Positions 8,301 to 17,224 of a stretch of DNA of 64,000 nt are shown one piece after another (the stretch's first letter is position 1; every line of letters begins with the position of its first letter). The notes under the pieces were generated by a model. The model was not told the origin of the DNA. It saw nothing but the letters and a program-made list of their open reading frames with translations, and did no database searches. Made by a program: the position numbers and the translations under genes. This DNA is from Rhizobiales bacterium PAR1 (GTDB lineage Bacteria; Pseudomonadota; Alphaproteobacteria; Rhizobiales; Beijerinckiaceae): positions 62,001 to 126,000 of the forward strand of contig NKIW01000004.1 in NCBI GenBank assembly GCA_002256205.1, given 5' to 3'.

Positions 8301-9053
8301 ATGCGTCAGAGAATTGATCAACTTCTTGTCGAGAGGGGCATCTTCGAGAGCCGCGCACTCGCGCGCAGCGCGATCGAGGCCGGGTTGGTGCGCGTAGCGG
8401 GTGCAATCATCGACAAGGCTTCGCGGACTGTTGCCGCCGATGCCAAGATCGAATCGTCGCGACCGTTTGAAACCGTTTCCCGCGCCGGGCTGAAACTGGC
8501 CGGCGCGCTGGATCATCTGAAAATTGCGCCAACGAGCTTCGATTGCCTTGATCTCGGCGCCTCGACAGGCGGGTTTACCGATCTTCTGCTCCAGCGCGGC
8601 GCTGCGCGGGTCTATGCGGTGGATGTCGGGCATGGCCAGCTCCACGCAAAGCTTCAGGCCGATCCGAAGGTCATTAACCTCGAGGGGCTTGATGCCCGCG
8701 CGGTGGATGACAACCACGTGCCGGAACTGGTGGACCTCGTGGTCGCGGATCTCTCTTTCATCGGGCTCGCGAAGGCGATACCGGCGGGCCTCGCACGGCT
8801 CAAGCCCGGCGGTCTTGTCATCGCGCTGATCAAGCCGCAGTTTGAGGCCGGACCGAACGCGGGCAAGCGCGGCATCATCCGCGATGAAACGCTGCATCAG
8901 GCGATCATCGCGCGCGTTTCTGCGGAGGTCGCTGCGCTCGGGGTGCATGTCTCCGAAACGATCCCCTCCCCCATCGAAGGCGGCGACGGCAACCGCGAAT
9001 TCCTGCTGATTGGCCGCAAGGCCGCATCCCCCCTCGAAAGGACCATCCCGTGA
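8301..9053 (+). CDS. tlyA: TlyA family rRNA (cytidine-2'-O)-methyltransferase
   Basis: A 250-residue protein with an N-terminal S4 RNA-binding domain (about 3-65) and a C-terminal FtsJ-type methyltransferase domain with the SAM loop LDLGASTGGFTD at 83-94, VVADLSF and IKPQFE. TlyA proteins 2'-O-methylate ribosomal RNA; some are also called hemolysins for historical reasons. The ATG at 8301 fits the family N-terminus (RIDQLLVERG). It overlaps the next methyltransferase gene by 4 bases, indicating coupled translation. Confidence 0.94.
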   Translation: MRQRIDQLLVERGIFESRALARSAIEAGLVRVAGAIIDKASRTVAADAKIESSRPFETVSRAGLKLAGALDHLKIAPTSFDCLDLGASTGGFTDLLLQRGAARVYAVDVGHGQLHAKLQADPKVINLEGLDARAVDDNHVPELVDLVVADLSFIGLAKAIPAGLARLKPGGLVIALIKPQFEAGPNAGKRGIIRDETLHQAIIARVSAEVAALGVHVSETIPSPIEGGDGNREFLLIGRKAASPLERTIP

Positions 9054-10300
9054 GCGAAGCCCTGCTGGACATCGAAACCATGGGCCTCAAGGGCGATGGC
9101 GTCGCGCGCCACGAGGGCGAGCGCGTGCACGTGCCTTTCACGTTGCCGGGCGAGAAGGTGCACGTCAGCCTTGGCACCGGACGCGCAGACCTTGAAGAGA
9201 TCGTGACGCCCAGCGCCGACCGCATCGCGCCCGCGTGCCCCCATTTTGGCACCTGCGGCGGCTGCGCGCTGCAACATTGGGCACCCGAGGCTGTGGCGCG
9301 CTGGAAGCGCGAGCGCATTCTCTCCGCGCTCCGCTTTGTCGGGCTGGAAGCGCCGGTCGGTGAAACGCTTCCCGCTTATGGCGCGGGCCGTCGCCGAGTA
9401 ACGCTGCATATCCGCCGGATCGAAACACCGAGCCAGACGCGTATTCTCGCTGGCTTCATGCGTGCGAAAAGCCATGACCTGATCGACCTCGACACCTGCC
9501 CGCTGCTGGTGCCGGAACTGGCACCCGCGCCGGACCTCGCGCGGAAAGCCGGGATGATCCTGCGCGGCATCGGCAAGCCGCTTGATTTTCAGGTCACGGC
9601 TTCGATCGAAGGGCTCGATTGCGACATTCGGGGCGCCGGCCCCATCGGAGAAGGGCTGCGGCAGAAGCTCGTGGCCTTCGCGGTGGAAGAAAAACTCGCG
9701 CGGCTCACCTTGCATGGCGAGCGTCTCATGGAAGCGCGTGTGCCACGCATCAGCTTCGAGGATCAGCCCACGATGGCGGCCTTCCTGCCGCCAGGGTCGT
9801 TCCTGCAGGCAACCGGCGCTGCCGAGGCACAACTTTCCGTGCTGGCGCTCGAAGGTCTCTCCGGCGCGAAGCAGGTCGCCGACCTCTTCTGCGGGCTCGG
9901 CCCTTTCGGGCTGCGTCTATCGCGCAAGATGAAGGTGATCGGCTACGATTCGGACAAAGCCGCCATAGAGGCGTTTCAACGCTCGATCCGCGCCAATCCC
10001 GGCGGCAAGCCGGTTTCCGCCGAGGCGCGCGATCTCTTCCGTCGCCCGCTTTACGCGCCCGAACTCAAGCCATTCGACGCTGTGCTGCTCGATCCTCCCC
10101 GGCAGGGCGCGGAAGCGCAGGTGAAGGAGATTGTGAAATCGAAGCTCACGCGGCTTGTCTACGTCTCCTGCGATCCCGAGAGTTTTGCGCGCGACGCCAA
10201 ACTCCTCTGCGACGCAGGCTTCAAGATCAGCAAGGTCACGCCGGTCGATCAGTTCCGGCATTCGCCGCATGTGGAGCTCGTGGCAGAGATGGCGCGCTAG
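9050..10300 (+). CDS. RumA/TrmA-like Fe-S RNA (uracil-5-)methyltransferase
   Basis: A 416-residue class I SAM methyltransferase with an N-terminal TRAM-like domain. Four cysteines for a 4Fe-4S cluster are present: Cys63, Cys69, Cys72 (CPHFGTCGGC) and Cys150 (LDTCPL). The SAM loop is VADLFCGLGPFGLRL and the catalytic cysteine lies in YVSCDPESFARD with the general-base Glu in HVELVAEM. The family methylates uridine in rRNA or tRNA; the exact target is not evident. GTG start overlaps the tlyA stop; its own stop shares CTAG with the converging small gene. Confidence 0.9.
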   Translation: MSEALLDIETMGLKGDGVARHEGERVHVPFTLPGEKVHVSLGTGRADLEEIVTPSADRIAPACPHFGTCGGCALQHWAPEAVARWKRERILSALRFVGLEAPVGETLPAYGAGRRRVTLHIRRIETPSQTRILAGFMRAKSHDLIDLDTCPLLVPELAPAPDLARKAGMILRGIGKPLDFQVTASIEGLDCDIRGAGPIGEGLRQKLVAFAVEEKLARLTLHGERLMEARVPRISFEDQPTMAAFLPPGSFLQATGAAEAQLSVLALEGLSGAKQVADLFCGLGPFGLRLSRKMKVIGYDSDKAAIEAFQRSIRANPGGKPVSAEARDLFRRPLYAPELKPFDAVLLDPPRQGAEAQVKEIVKSKLTRLVYVSCDPESFARDAKLLCDAGFKISKVTPVDQFRHSPHVELVAEMAR

Positions 10301-10494
10301 TCGCCGCCTCCCCCATCACCCCCACCGCCGGAATCGCTTCCGGACTCTGCGCTGCTGTCTCCGGAATAGGTCCAGCTGCCATCGCTTCCGTCGCTGCCTT
10401 CCCCGCGCTTCTTGCCAAAAGCGGACTTGAAGGCGTGAAAAATGACAATGCCGGGAACCCCAATGCAGACCAAAGTAACCAGCGCATCCATCAT
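10297..10494 (-). CDS. Small membrane protein with Gly/Ser/Asp-rich tail
   Basis: A 65-residue protein of unknown function: one membrane helix at about 3-20, a basic patch (FGKKRG) and an acidic, low-complexity tail rich in Ser, Asp and Gly that ends GGGGDGGGGD. GGGAG precedes the start by a suitable distance. It is convergent with the RNA methyltransferase gene and the two stop codons overlap in CTAG at 10297-10300. Likely real because of the RBS, the membrane helix and the absence of any other gene there; similar short tails are common in alphaproteobacteria. Confidence 0.6.
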   Translation of the reverse strand: MMDALVTLVCIGVPGIVIFHAFKSAFGKKRGEGSDGSDGSWTYSGDSSAESGSDSGGGGDGGGGD

Positions 10495-10536
10495 GGCGAA
10501 CTCCCGAACGTTGAAACAGGATTGCTGGTAGCCTTC

Positions 10537-11178
10537 CTAAAACAACGTATCCTTCGGCACTGTGTCCAGTGGCACAAGTTCGAGCGCCTCATCATTCAAC
10601 GGCTGGAGCAGGCGCACCACATTGAGGTGAGGTGTATCCGGCGAGAGCCAGGCATCAAAATCGCGCGGCTCCAGAATGACCGGCATGCGGTCATGGATCG
10701 CCGAGATGGTCGCATTCGCGGAGGTCGTGAGGATCGCGGCGGTATCGATTTCGGAGCCTTCCGCGTTCTGCCAGCATTCCCAAATGCCGCCGAGCGCAAT
10801 CGGCCCTTGCATCGGGCGACGAATGAGGAAGGGGCGCTTCTTCTTGCCCTTGGCATCGAGCGCCTGCCATTCGTAAAAACCGTCGGCAATGAAGAGGCAG
10901 CGCCGACGCTTGATCGCGTTGCGAAAGCTTGGCTTCTCAAACACGGTTTCAGCGCGCGCGTTGATGAGCAGCGGGAACTCCCGCTCATTCTTCACGAAGC
11001 CGGGAATGAACCCCCAGCGTACCAGCCCGAAGCGGCGCTCACCCTGCTCCAGCCTTACGATCGGGACCGGCTGTGTCGGGCGTACATCGGTCCGGGGCGG
11101 AAAATTTGGCTGATCCTTGTACTGGAAATAGGCCCTGACGGCATCCGGCGGCAGGGTGATTGCGTAGCGCCCGCACAT
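10537..11178 (-). CDS. SOS response-associated peptidase, SRAP/YedK (HMCES) family
   Basis: A 213-residue protein with all SRAP landmarks: Cys2 at the mature N-terminus (MCGRY), Asn73 (LINARAE), Glu103 (GFYEW) and the catalytic His in AIHDRMPVI. Cys2 forms a thiazolidine crosslink with abasic sites in single-stranded DNA, protecting them during replication. The requirement that Met1 be removed to expose Cys2 fixes the start. It is upstream of the small Gly-rich membrane protein on the same strand. Confidence 0.95.
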   Translation of the reverse strand: MCGRYAITLPPDAVRAYFQYKDQPNFPPRTDVRPTQPVPIVRLEQGERRFGLVRWGFIPGFVKNEREFPLLINARAETVFEKPSFRNAIKRRRCLFIADGFYEWQALDAKGKKKRPFLIRRPMQGPIALGGIWECWQNAEGSEIDTAAILTTSANATISAIHDRMPVILEPRDFDAWLSPDTPHLNVVRLLQPLNDEALELVPLDTVPKDTLF

Positions 11179-11260
11179 TCTATTTCAGGTCCTCGCATAA
11201 GCTTGGGCAGCCGTTCGGCCTATGGAAGAGAGCACCCTGCTTGGGGGCAGCCGACCCAGC

Positions 11261-12262
11261 CTAGAGCCAGCGCTTCCACTTGAAAAACGCGTAGGTGCTG
11301 GTGGCGGCAAGTACCATCATCACCACAGCCATCGGATAGCCAAAGGACCACTCGAGTTCGGGCATGTTCTTGAAATTCATGCCGTAACTCGACGCGATCA
11401 GCGTCGGCGGCATGAAGACCACGGCGGCAACCGAGAAGATCTTGATGATCTTGTTCTGGTCGAGGTTCACGAGACCCAGCACCGCATCGAGCAGAAACTG
11501 GATCTTGCTCGACAGGAACGTCGCGTGATCCTCAAGGCTCTGAAGGTCGCGCAGGGTGGTGCGGACTTCGGCGCGGAGATCATCCGGCAACGTGGCACCC
11601 GCAGTATTGGCGCTCAGGAACAGCAGCATGCGCTCGATGGAGACGAGGCTTTCGCGCACTTTCGAGATGCGGTTGCCCTCCATACCCATGGTCTGGAGGG
11701 TTTTCCGGAAATCCTCCGAGCTGGTGCTCTGCGCGCTCGACGGGCCGAAGACGATCTCGGAAACTTCATCGATCCGTTCGCCCGAGAGGCGCAGGATCTC
11801 GGCAGCCCGGTCGATCACCGTTTCGAACAGCGAGATCAGCACATGATCGCCCGAGCGCAGGCACTCGCCGGGACGTGCGAGGCGGTTCACGAACATCTGG
11901 AACGAGCGCGGCTCGTCGTAGCGCACGGTAATCAGGCGGTGGTCCTTCAGGATGAAGGAAATCGGCGCGAGTTTCGGGCTTTCGGTGCCGGACTGGCAGA
12001 GGATGCGCGCCGACATGTAGCGTACGCCATTCTCGACATAGAGCACCTCGGAAGGCTCGATGTTCTGCGATTCCTCGCGGGTCGGGATTTCGATCCCGAG
12101 CGCCAGCTCGACGCGATGATCCTCCTCGCGCGTCGGTTCGATGAGGTCGATCCACATCGAGCCTGTGGGCACCTTGTCGCCAGCCGCCAGCATATGCCGA
12201 TCAAGGCGGCGCTGCCCCTTGATTTCGGCATCTTCGGCTTCCGGTTGGTGAACGATGATCAT
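11261..12262 (-). CDS. corA: CorA family magnesium/divalent cation transporter
   Basis: A 333-residue protein: a large N-terminal cytoplasmic domain with the long stalk helix, then two C-terminal membrane helices. The selectivity signature GMN is at about 294-296 (SSYGMNFKN), followed by MPELEWSFGYP, and the protein ends in a basic tail (KWKRWL). It should form a pentameric Mg2+ channel in the inner membrane. It lies downstream of the SDR gene on the same strand with a 67-base gap, so it may be the last gene of that cluster or separate. Confidence 0.94.
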   Translation of the reverse strand: MIIVHQPEAEDAEIKGQRRLDRHMLAAGDKVPTGSMWIDLIEPTREEDHRVELALGIEIPTREESQNIEPSEVLYVENGVRYMSARILCQSGTESPKLAPISFILKDHRLITVRYDEPRSFQMFVNRLARPGECLRSGDHVLISLFETVIDRAAEILRLSGERIDEVSEIVFGPSSAQSTSSEDFRKTLQTMGMEGNRISKVRESLVSIERMLLFLSANTAGATLPDDLRAEVRTTLRDLQSLEDHATFLSSKIQFLLDAVLGLVNLDQNKIIKIFSVAAVVFMPPTLIASSYGMNFKNMPELEWSFGYPMAVVMMVLAATSTYAFFKWKRWL

Positions 12263-12329
12263 GCCGCAGCCTCACTGGCAATCCTGGAGACTGCTTTCCG
12301 ACCTTCGCCGGGGAGATGCAAGCAGAAAG

Positions 12330-13196
12330 TCAGCCTTTCAACGGTCCATAGCTGACACCAGATGGCGGTTTGATGTCATCAGGCACGAAGAAGTCCGGCG
12401 CGAGCGCCTGAGTAGGGTCGGCACGGTACTGGTCGAAGTCGGTGACGCCCTCGCCGGCCATGAAGGTGTCATCGATCAGGAAGTTGCCGGAGAAGGTTTT
12501 CGCGTCCTTGTTGAAGATCATGTAGGCCGCGTCCGCGAGGATTTCGGGCGTGCGGCTGGAGCGCATCAACTGGTCGCCGCCGAGGATGTTCTTGACCGCC
12601 GCCGTCGCAATCGTCGTGCGCGGCCAGAGCGCGTTCACGCCGATCTTGCCCTTGGTCTCACCCGCAAGGCCGAGCACCACGAGGCTCATGCCGAATTTCG
12701 CCATGGAATAGCCGGTGTGTCCCGCAAACCACCGGGTTTTCATGTCGAGCGGCGGCGAGAGCATCAAGACATGCGGATTCTCAGCCTTGGCGAGATAGGG
12801 CAGCCCGCAGCGCGAGACGAGATAGGTGCCGCGCGCGTTGATCTGGTGCATCAAATCGAAGCGCTTCATGTCGAGGCTCGCGACCGGCGCAAGATTGATC
12901 GCGCTAGCGTTATTCACGACAATATCGATGCCGCCAAAATGCTGCGCCGCCTTCGCGAAGGCGGCTTCGGTCGCCGCGTCATCGCGGATATCAAGCTGGA
13001 GCGGCAGCGCCTTACCGCCGGCCTTCTCGATCTCGTCAGCGGCGGTGAAGATCGTGCCTTCGAGCTTCGGGTGCGCCTCGGCAGTCTTCGCGGCGACGAC
13101 GATATTTGCGCCATCTCGTGCCGCTCGGAGCGCGATCGCAAGGCCGATGCCGCGCGAGGCGCCGGTGATGAACAGCGTTTTGCCCTTTAGGCTCAT
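12330..13196 (-). CDS. Short-chain dehydrogenase, HSDL2-like
   Basis: A 288-residue NAD(P)-dependent SDR: TGASRGIG at 11-18, NNAS at 95-98 and the catalytic YSMAK with Tyr163 and Lys167. The extended C-terminal part and the LSPPLDMKTRWFAGHTGYSMAK region resemble HSDL2-type reductases, which are linked to fatty-acid metabolism. It is encoded 75 bases downstream of a crotonase and an acyl-CoA dehydrogenase on the same strand, so it probably acts in the same fatty-acid oxidation cluster. Confidence 0.9.
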   Translation of the reverse strand: MSLKGKTLFITGASRGIGLAIALRAARDGANIVVAAKTAEAHPKLEGTIFTAADEIEKAGGKALPLQLDIRDDAATEAAFAKAAQHFGGIDIVVNNASAINLAPVASLDMKRFDLMHQINARGTYLVSRCGLPYLAKAENPHVLMLSPPLDMKTRWFAGHTGYSMAKFGMSLVVLGLAGETKGKIGVNALWPRTTIATAAVKNILGGDQLMRSSRTPEILADAAYMIFNKDAKTFSGNFLIDDTFMAGEGVTDFDQYRADPTQALAPDFFVPDDIKPPSGVSYGPLKG

Positions 13197-13271
13197 GATG
13201 GCGTTTCCCTCTCGTTGCGCCGTTTCGGCGGAATTCTTGGCGCCGTTTCGGCGAATTTCTGGTGTAAACTT

Positions 13272-14024
13272 TCAGCTCTTGGAGCGGCTGAGAAAAGTCT
13301 CGAAGGCCGCCCGCGCTTCTGCGGATTTGAGGCGCTCGGCAAAGAGCCGCGCCTCCTCGTCGATCCGCGCGAGCAGTGCCGCCGGATCGCCCTTCAGCAG
13401 CCGACGCGAGATCGCCACCGCTTCGCGCGGTTTTGCGGCGATTGCGGCTGCCGCCTTGAGCGCGGCTTCTTCCAACACCTCGGGGGCAACCACGCGGTTG
13501 ACGAGTCCGGTTTCCGCCGCGCGCGCGGCGGTAAAGCGTTCCCCCATCACCAGCATTTCAAAGGCAAGGCGATGGCCCATCAGTTCCGGCACGATGAGGC
13601 TCGAACCGGCTTCCGGCACCAGCGCAAGATCAACGAAGGGTGTTGCGAACACCGAGCGTTCGGAGGCGACAGCATAATCGCAATGCAGGATCATCGTCGT
13701 GCCGATGCCGATGGCGCCGCCATCGACACCCGCGACCAGCGGCTTCGCGTTCGACACCAGCGCCTTGAGGAACTTGATGACAGGCGATCCCGCCATGCCG
13801 CTCATCGCGATGGCGAGGAAGTCCTTGATGTCATTGCCTGCACAAAAAATGCCGGGCTGACCGAGAACGAGCGTCGCCGCGATCCCGGCATCGGCATTGG
13901 CCTCGGCGAGGCCTGCCGAGAGCGCGTCGTACATCGCGCCGGTCAGCGCGTTTTTCTTCTCAGTGCGGTTCAGCGTGAGCACAAGCACCGCGCCTTCGCG
14001 GCGCATCAGGACATCATCGACCAT
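13272..14024 (-). CDS. Enoyl-CoA hydratase/isomerase (crotonase) family protein
   Basis: A 250-residue crotonase with the oxyanion-hole segments FCAGNDIKDF (60-69) and VDGGAIGIGTTM. The position that holds the first catalytic Glu of classical hydratases (GQPE) reads ATPF, while Glu138 in VPEAGSS and Glu156 in LAFEM are present. That pattern fits delta3-delta2 enoyl-CoA isomerases better than a standard hydratase, so the exact reaction is uncertain. Only 9 bases separate it from the upstream acyl-CoA dehydrogenase gene, indicating an operon. Confidence 0.9.
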   Translation of the reverse strand: MVDDVLMRREGAVLVLTLNRTEKKNALTGAMYDALSAGLAEANADAGIAATLVLGQPGIFCAGNDIKDFLAIAMSGMAGSPVIKFLKALVSNAKPLVAGVDGGAIGIGTTMILHCDYAVASERSVFATPFVDLALVPEAGSSLIVPELMGHRLAFEMLVMGERFTAARAAETGLVNRVVAPEVLEEAALKAAAAIAAKPREAVAISRRLLKGDPAALLARIDEEARLFAERLKSAEARAAFETFLSRSKS

Positions 14025-14033
14025 GGTGGTTCC

Positions 14034-15809
14034 TTATGCGAAAGCAGCGTTGATGGCATCGGCACCATCAAGCACAGCGGATTCGAGCCCTGTTGCAGCG
14101 GTGGCGAGATTTTCGGCGAAGAAACGCGCATCCCGGATGCGGGTGGTGTGGCGCGGATCGCTCTCGCCAACCGACAGCGCAACCCGAGAGGCGAGCGCTT
14201 GCTCGGCAAGATACGCACCACCTGAAGCCAGCGCGAACAGCCGCAGGTAAGGCGTGGCGCCGGCCAGTGCGGCATTGGGCGCGGACTTGAGGTTCGCGAG
14301 CATGAAATCGGTCGCGCGTTCGAGGGCATCGACCGCCGTCTCCAACCGTTCGCCAACGCGCTGGAAGCCCGGATCGTTGATCGTGCGCGCCTGCTTGGCC
14401 GATTGGCGATAGCCGGCGATCATGGTTTTCACACGCTGGCCATCCGAGAGCGGCAGCTTGCGGGTCACAAGATCAATCGCCTGAATGCCGTTGGTGCCTT
14501 CGTAGATCGCGAGAATGCGGGCATCACGGTAATGCTGCGCCGCGCCAGTTTCCTCGACAAAGCCCATGCCGCCGTGGATCTGGACGCCAGTCGAAGCCAC
14601 TTCAATACCAATATCGGTCGAGAAGGCTTTCGCTACCGGGGTCAGCATCGAGGCTTCCTCGTGCGCGATGCGCCGCGCCTCCGGGTCTTCGAGCCGGTGA
14701 TAGCGGTCAAGCGCCGCCGCCGTCACGAGGCAGAGCGCACGGCCCGCCGCCGTTTTCGCGCGCATCTCAAGGAGCATGCGTTTCACATCCGGGTGCTCGA
14801 TGATCGGCGAGGCCGAGGGCGCACCAACGGCACGGCCCTGTTTGCGATCCTGCGCATAGCCGAGCGCCTGCTGATAGGCGCGTTCTGCCACGGCTACGCC
14901 CTGCACACCCACCGCGAGGCGGGCATTGTTCATCATCGTGAACATGCAGTTGAGGCCCTTGTTCTCCTCACCGACGAGGTAGCCAATCGCACCGCCGTTG
15001 TCCCCGAAGATCATCGTCGCGGTCGGCGAAGCGTGGATGCCAAGCTTGTGCTCGAGCGCGTGGCACCGGAGATCGTTGCGCGCGCCGAGGCTGCCATCGG
15101 CATTGACGAGGTATTTCGGCACCAGAAACAGCGAGATGCCGCGTGTTCCCGGAGGGGCGCCGGGCAGGCGAGCGAGGAAGAGATGGACGATATTCTCCGT
15201 CATCTCGTGGTCGCCGTAGGTGATGAAGATCTTCTGGCCGAAGATGCGATAGGTGCCATCGCCCACCGGCTCGGCGCGCGCTGTGAGCAGCGCGAGGTCC
15301 GAACCCGCCTGCGGCTCGGTGAGGTTCATCGTGCCCGTCCACTCGCCAGAGATCATCTTGGCGAGGAAGGTGTTCTTGAGAAAATCCGAGCCATGCGCGG
15401 TCACGGCCTCCACCGCGCCCATCGTCAGCAGCGGATTGAGCGAGAAGGCGCAGTTTGCGGAGTTCCAAATTTCCGTGCAGGCGATGTTGAGCAACACCGG
15501 CAGGCCCTGCCCGCCGAACGCCGGGTCGGCCGCAATCGAGCCCCAGCCACCGGCGGCCCAATCGCGATAGGCTTCGGTGAAGCCTGCAGGTACCACGACT
15601 TTGCCATCGACAAGGCGGGAAGTTTCCTTGTCGCCGATGCGGTTAAGCGGCGCGATGCGCTCCTCGGCGAATTTCGCCGCTTCTTCGAGCACCGCCTCGG
15701 CGACGCCCTCGGCGAGATCGGCATAAAGCCCGTCAGCAATGCCGCGTTCCATGCCGGCGGCATGACGCATGGCGAAAAGGATATCCTCAACCGGGGCGCG
15801 ATAGGTCAC
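14034..15809 (-). CDS. Acyl-CoA dehydrogenase, long (DmdC/FadE-type) form
   Basis: A 591-residue FAD enzyme: N-terminal helical domain, a middle beta domain with MNLTEPQAGSDL and the FAD/substrate region QIHGGMGFVEETG, the catalytic base in YEGTNGIQAIDL near 435, and an extra C-terminal domain (about 470-590) characteristic of the 590-residue class. It desaturates an acyl-CoA and hands electrons to ETF. First gene of a minus-strand cluster with the crotonase and SDR genes. A palindrome 123 bases upstream is also found before the ETF:quinone oxidoreductase gene. Confidence 0.95.
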   Translation of the reverse strand: MTYRAPVEDILFAMRHAAGMERGIADGLYADLAEGVAEAVLEEAAKFAEERIAPLNRIGDKETSRLVDGKVVVPAGFTEAYRDWAAGGWGSIAADPAFGGQGLPVLLNIACTEIWNSANCAFSLNPLLTMGAVEAVTAHGSDFLKNTFLAKMISGEWTGTMNLTEPQAGSDLALLTARAEPVGDGTYRIFGQKIFITYGDHEMTENIVHLFLARLPGAPPGTRGISLFLVPKYLVNADGSLGARNDLRCHALEHKLGIHASPTATMIFGDNGGAIGYLVGEENKGLNCMFTMMNNARLAVGVQGVAVAERAYQQALGYAQDRKQGRAVGAPSASPIIEHPDVKRMLLEMRAKTAAGRALCLVTAAALDRYHRLEDPEARRIAHEEASMLTPVAKAFSTDIGIEVASTGVQIHGGMGFVEETGAAQHYRDARILAIYEGTNGIQAIDLVTRKLPLSDGQRVKTMIAGYRQSAKQARTINDPGFQRVGERLETAVDALERATDFMLANLKSAPNAALAGATPYLRLFALASGGAYLAEQALASRVALSVGESDPRHTTRIRDARFFAENLATAATGLESAVLDGADAINAAFA

Positions 15810-15931
15810 GTTTTACCTCCCACGCGGCGTCGCTCTTCCGGGAGCGCCCGCGCCTTTCTTGTTTGATGCCGCTATCGCAAACCGCTAGAAACCGGAAAAG
15901 GCGCAGTTGCTCGGAGCATCAAGGTTGCTAT

Positions 15932-15949
15932 TAGTTTACATATGAACAA
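15932..15949. promoter_or_regulatory. Imperfect palindrome upstream of acyl-CoA dehydrogenase
   Basis: TAGTTTA-CATA-TGAACAA, an inverted repeat with 7-base arms and two departures from perfect symmetry. A perfect version, TAGTTCA-CATA-TGAACTA, lies upstream of the ETF:quinone oxidoreductase gene at 32613-32630. The form suits a dimeric (for example TetR-type) repressor. The regulator is not in the window. Confidence 0.55.
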
Positions 15950-16084
15950 TCGAGATGCAAGACCCAAGATTGATCCAGAACCCTGAACACAGGATCGATG
16001 GTGCCGCCTCGGGCTTGCAAGTCAAAGCTTCTCCCTAGAAAGGAAGCTACACGTTATCTTCCACGAGGGCAGCAGGTTGACTGT

Positions 16085-16116
16085 CAATCACCAGACATTG
16101 CAATCACCAGACATTG
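16085..16116. repeat. Perfect tandem duplication, 2 x 16 bp
   Basis: The unit CAATCACCAGACATTG occurs twice without a spacer at 16085-16100 and 16101-16116, ending 25 bases before the Sua5 start codon. Identity is complete, so the duplication is probably recent. It could be a slippage product or could double a protein-binding site. Confidence 0.9.
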
Positions 16117-16141
16117 CGCACGATACCTAAGGCCACGCCAA

Positions 16142-17125
16142 ATGCCTGAAGCCACGCCAGTCCACACGCGCGCACTCGGCACCTCCGCAGCGGAAATCGC
16201 GGAGGGTGGGCGCTTGCTCGCGGCGGGGTGCCTCGTCGCCTTCCCGACCGAGACGGTTTACGGCCTTGGGGCCGATGCGACCAACCCTGCCGCGATTGCC
16301 AGCCTCTACGCCGCCAAGGGCCGCCCGAGCTTCAACCCGTTGATCGCGCATGTTGCCCACGTCGAGGATGCCTTTGCGCTGGGGGATTTCCCACCCTCGG
16401 CACGCAAGCTGGCAGAAGCCTTCTGGCCCGGAGCGCTGACGCTGGTGGTGCCGGTTTCGGAAAACTCGCCGGTCTGCGAACTCGCGCGCGCCGGGCTTGC
16501 CTCGATTGCGATTCGCGTGCCGGATCATCCCGTAGCAACTGCTCTGATCAAGGCGGCTGGAAGTCCCATTGCCGCGCCAAGCGCCAACCGCTCCGGACAT
16601 GTCTCGCCGAGCACAGCAGCGCATGTCCATGCCGATCTCGACGGCATCATCGAAGCGGTGCTCGATGGCGGACCGACGCGGATCGGCGTGGAATCCACCA
16701 TTCTCGGCTGTCTCGACGACACTGTGGTGATGCTGCGTCCCGGCGGCATTGCGCGCGAGGCGATCGAGACCATTTTAGGCACCCCCCTTGCCGAGGGAAA
16801 AGGCGACGAAGCCGCGCCGCTCGCGCCGGGACGTCTCACCTCGCATTATGCGCCGAGACAGGTCCTTCGGCTCGATGCGCAGGGCATTCAGCCCGGCGAG
16901 GCCTGCCTCGCGTTCGGCCTTCCCCTGCCGGCAGGGGCAACACCCGCCCTCACGCTCAACCTCTCGGAACGCGGCGATGTCGCGGAAGCTGCCGCGAACC
17001 TCTACCAGCACCTGCGGGCGCTTGACGCGATGGACGCGCAAGGCATTGCTGTTGCTGACTTTCCCCGGCGCGGGCTTGGCGAAGCGATCCACGATCGGCT
17101 AATGCGGGCCGCCGCACCACGCTAG
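16142..17125 (+). CDS. L-threonylcarbamoyladenylate synthase, Sua5 type
   Basis: A 327-residue protein with the YrdC/Sua5 catalytic domain (about 15-200; PTETVYGLGADATN, KGRPSFNPLIAHV, APSANRSGHVSPS) and the C-terminal Sua5 domain (about 240-325) linked by the segment LAPGRLTSHYAPR. It makes threonylcarbamoyl-AMP from threonine, bicarbonate and ATP for the t6A37 modification of ANN-decoding tRNAs. Start at ATG 16142 fits the family; an upstream in-frame start would read through the tandem repeat. Confidence 0.95.
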   Translation: MPEATPVHTRALGTSAAEIAEGGRLLAAGCLVAFPTETVYGLGADATNPAAIASLYAAKGRPSFNPLIAHVAHVEDAFALGDFPPSARKLAEAFWPGALTLVVPVSENSPVCELARAGLASIAIRVPDHPVATALIKAAGSPIAAPSANRSGHVSPSTAAHVHADLDGIIEAVLDGGPTRIGVESTILGCLDDTVVMLRPGGIAREAIETILGTPLAEGKGDEAAPLAPGRLTSHYAPRQVLRLDAQGIQPGEACLAFGLPLPAGATPALTLNLSERGDVAEAAANLYQHLRALDAMDAQGIAVADFPRRGLGEAIHDRLMRAAAPR

Positions 17126-17224
17126 TGCCACCTTGCGCTATCAGTAGTAATGCGGAGTGCGTTCGTGCAAACACTGTGGCATTTTGCAAGCTCATTAGTG
17201 CAATTCTGACGTTGGCTGGCCTTC

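Larger units (their letters stand above)
15810..16141. other. 332-base divergent intergenic region
   Basis: No gene is seen between the acyl-CoA dehydrogenase start and the Sua5 start. The region holds the fatty-acid-type palindrome at 15932-15949 and a 16-base tandem duplication at 16085-16116; it must also contain the promoters of both flanking genes, which I could not place with confidence. Confidence 0.7.

Noticed and set aside
14403-15866. 487-codon open frame on the plus strand
   Set aside because: Complement of the acyl-CoA dehydrogenase gene, whose protein is unmistakable; the antisense product has no recognisable domain.
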